From Saprospiraceae bacterium (lineage in GTDB: Bacteria; Bacteroidota; Bacteroidia; Chitinophagales; Saprospiraceae): 64,000 nucleotides of DNA. Numbering within the stretch: position 1 is the first letter of the stretch; the number at the start of each line of letters is the position of its first letter. The stretch lies in NCBI GenBank assembly GCA_016718205.1, contig JADKEB010000010.1, positions 1 to 64,000 of the forward strand, read 5' to 3'. The position numbers and the translations under genes are program-made. The notes under the pieces are model-generated. The model had not been told where the DNA came from. It ran no database searches and was given only the letters and a program-made list of their open reading frames with translations. This document shows, piece by piece, positions 63,449-64,000 of the stretch.

Positions 63449-64000
63449 ATGCACAAGAATATAAAGTCATTAGCCTGTATTCTGATATTTACTTTGGTGT
63501 GTTTATCGATGTCTGTAGCTCAGACGGTAATTGTCACCATAAAAGATAAACAGGACAAAAATCCTCTCTATGGAGTTAACATAACCCATGATGATAAGGG
63601 GTACTATGTAGGGTATAAAACTTTGATCGTTGAGTTTGAAGATGCAACAACGGTTCCTTCAGAAGTGTATATGGAAGCATTAGATCTTATGCTGGATCAA
63701 ATCACTGTGACGGGTTCAAAATATGAACAAAATATTGCTAAAAGTACAGTATCTATTGATATCCTTAAGTCGGATCTCCTGAGATCCGTCAATGCAACAA
63801 CTTCAGATGAAATTTTAAATAAAATTCCCGGTGTGCAAGTGTTGGACGGACAGGCCAATATCAGGGGTGGATCAGGGTATTCCTATGGTGCCGGAAGCAG
63901 GGTGATGCTCCTGGTAGATGATGTCCCTGCTTTGCAGCCTGATGCCGGTTTTCCCAACTGGAATGACATACCCATAGAAAATCTATCGCAGATAGAAGTG
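63449..64000 (+). CDS. TonB-dependent outer-membrane receptor, N-terminal part (runs off the window)
   Basis: 184 codons from ATG 63449 are visible. There is a signal peptide (IKSLACILIFTLVCLSMSVAQ), a shortened carboxypeptidase-like regulatory segment (DKNPLYGVNI, DDKGYY, then VGYKTLIVEF), a TonB-box-like LDQITVTGSKYEQ, and the plug domain (EILNKIPGVQVLDGQANIRG, VMLLVDDVPALQPDAG, NWNDIPIENLSQIEV). It imports siderophores, vitamins or oligosaccharides with energy from TonB. The cargo is unknown. Beta-barrel strands lie beyond position 64000. Confidence 0.9.
   Translation, partial: MHKNIKSLACILIFTLVCLSMSVAQTVIVTIKDKQDKNPLYGVNITHDDKGYYVGYKTLIVEFEDATTVPSEVYMEALDLMLDQITVTGSKYEQNIAKSTVSIDILKSDLLRSVNATTSDEILNKIPGVQVLDGQANIRGGSGYSYGAGSRVMLLVDDVPALQPDAGFPNWNDIPIENLSQIEV

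Overview
The window reads as an AT-rich Bacteroidota chromosome, most likely a Saprospiraceae-type organism. The evidence is the tRNA-Thr/Tyr/Gly/Thr-tuf-tRNA-Trp-secE-nusG-rplKAJL-rpoBC order, TAnnTTTG-type -7 boxes, type IX secretion (T9SS) C-terminal sorting domains, SprB-like repeats, a TonB receptor and the near absence of Shine-Dalgarno signals. No database search was possible, so family names rest on motifs and recalled family features.

Layout. 1-18.4 kb is an accessory surface-protein region. It holds the end of an unknown gene, a truncated M23-peptidase paralog that runs out in an attcaatc simple repeat, a frame-broken lipoprotein, and then a giant gene (3868-18395, about 4,840 codons if repaired). 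The giant gene encodes a signal peptide, an M23 zinc peptidase domain, SprB-like repeats, two families of 71-residue Ig-like repeats (about 8 and about 20 copies, 213-bp period) and a T9SS sorting domain. It is interrupted by many apparent frameshifts, often at homopolymers. 18.4-19.0 kb is intergenic, with a terminator and repeats. 19.0-22.2 kb is a leftward operon (iscX, KdsC-like phosphatase, UbiA prenyltransferase, maf, MBL hydrolase). 22.4-35.7 kb is the tRNA/tuf/secE-nusG/ribosomal protein/rpoBC block, fully intact. 35.9-48.7 kb has an outer-membrane barrel, a PIF1-like helicase, a corrupt G-rich stretch, a GH16 glucanase, recQ, a trans-sulfuration enzyme, an SPOUT methyltransferase, era, a CDF transporter, a thioesterase and a PorV-like barrel. 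49-64 kb has ggt, DUF58, PPK2, an S4 protein, nnr, fabI, cysS, an Omp28-like T9SS cargo, a DEAD helicase, DUF423, an ALDH16-type double aldehyde dehydrogenase and the start of a TonB receptor.

How the parts relate. The giant adhesin and the Omp28-like protein are probable T9SS cargo, and the PorV-like barrel may belong to that export route. The core operon supplies transcription and translation. Several non-coding repeat families sit between genes: two oppositely oriented 102-bp inverted-repeat elements with covarying stems, a TTTAGAGTATGTTTAAA terminal-repeat family, a CTCTGTTA-ended element and a 135-bp dispersed repeat with a large palindrome.

Quality caveat. Frameshifts cluster in 0.2-9.3 kb and 14.5-17.2 kb, with one more in the DUF423 gene. 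A 30-base A-rich insertion at 17.28 kb and a G-homopolymer stretch at 38.0-38.3 kb look like assembly faults, whereas the 13-kb tuf-rpoC block is free of them.
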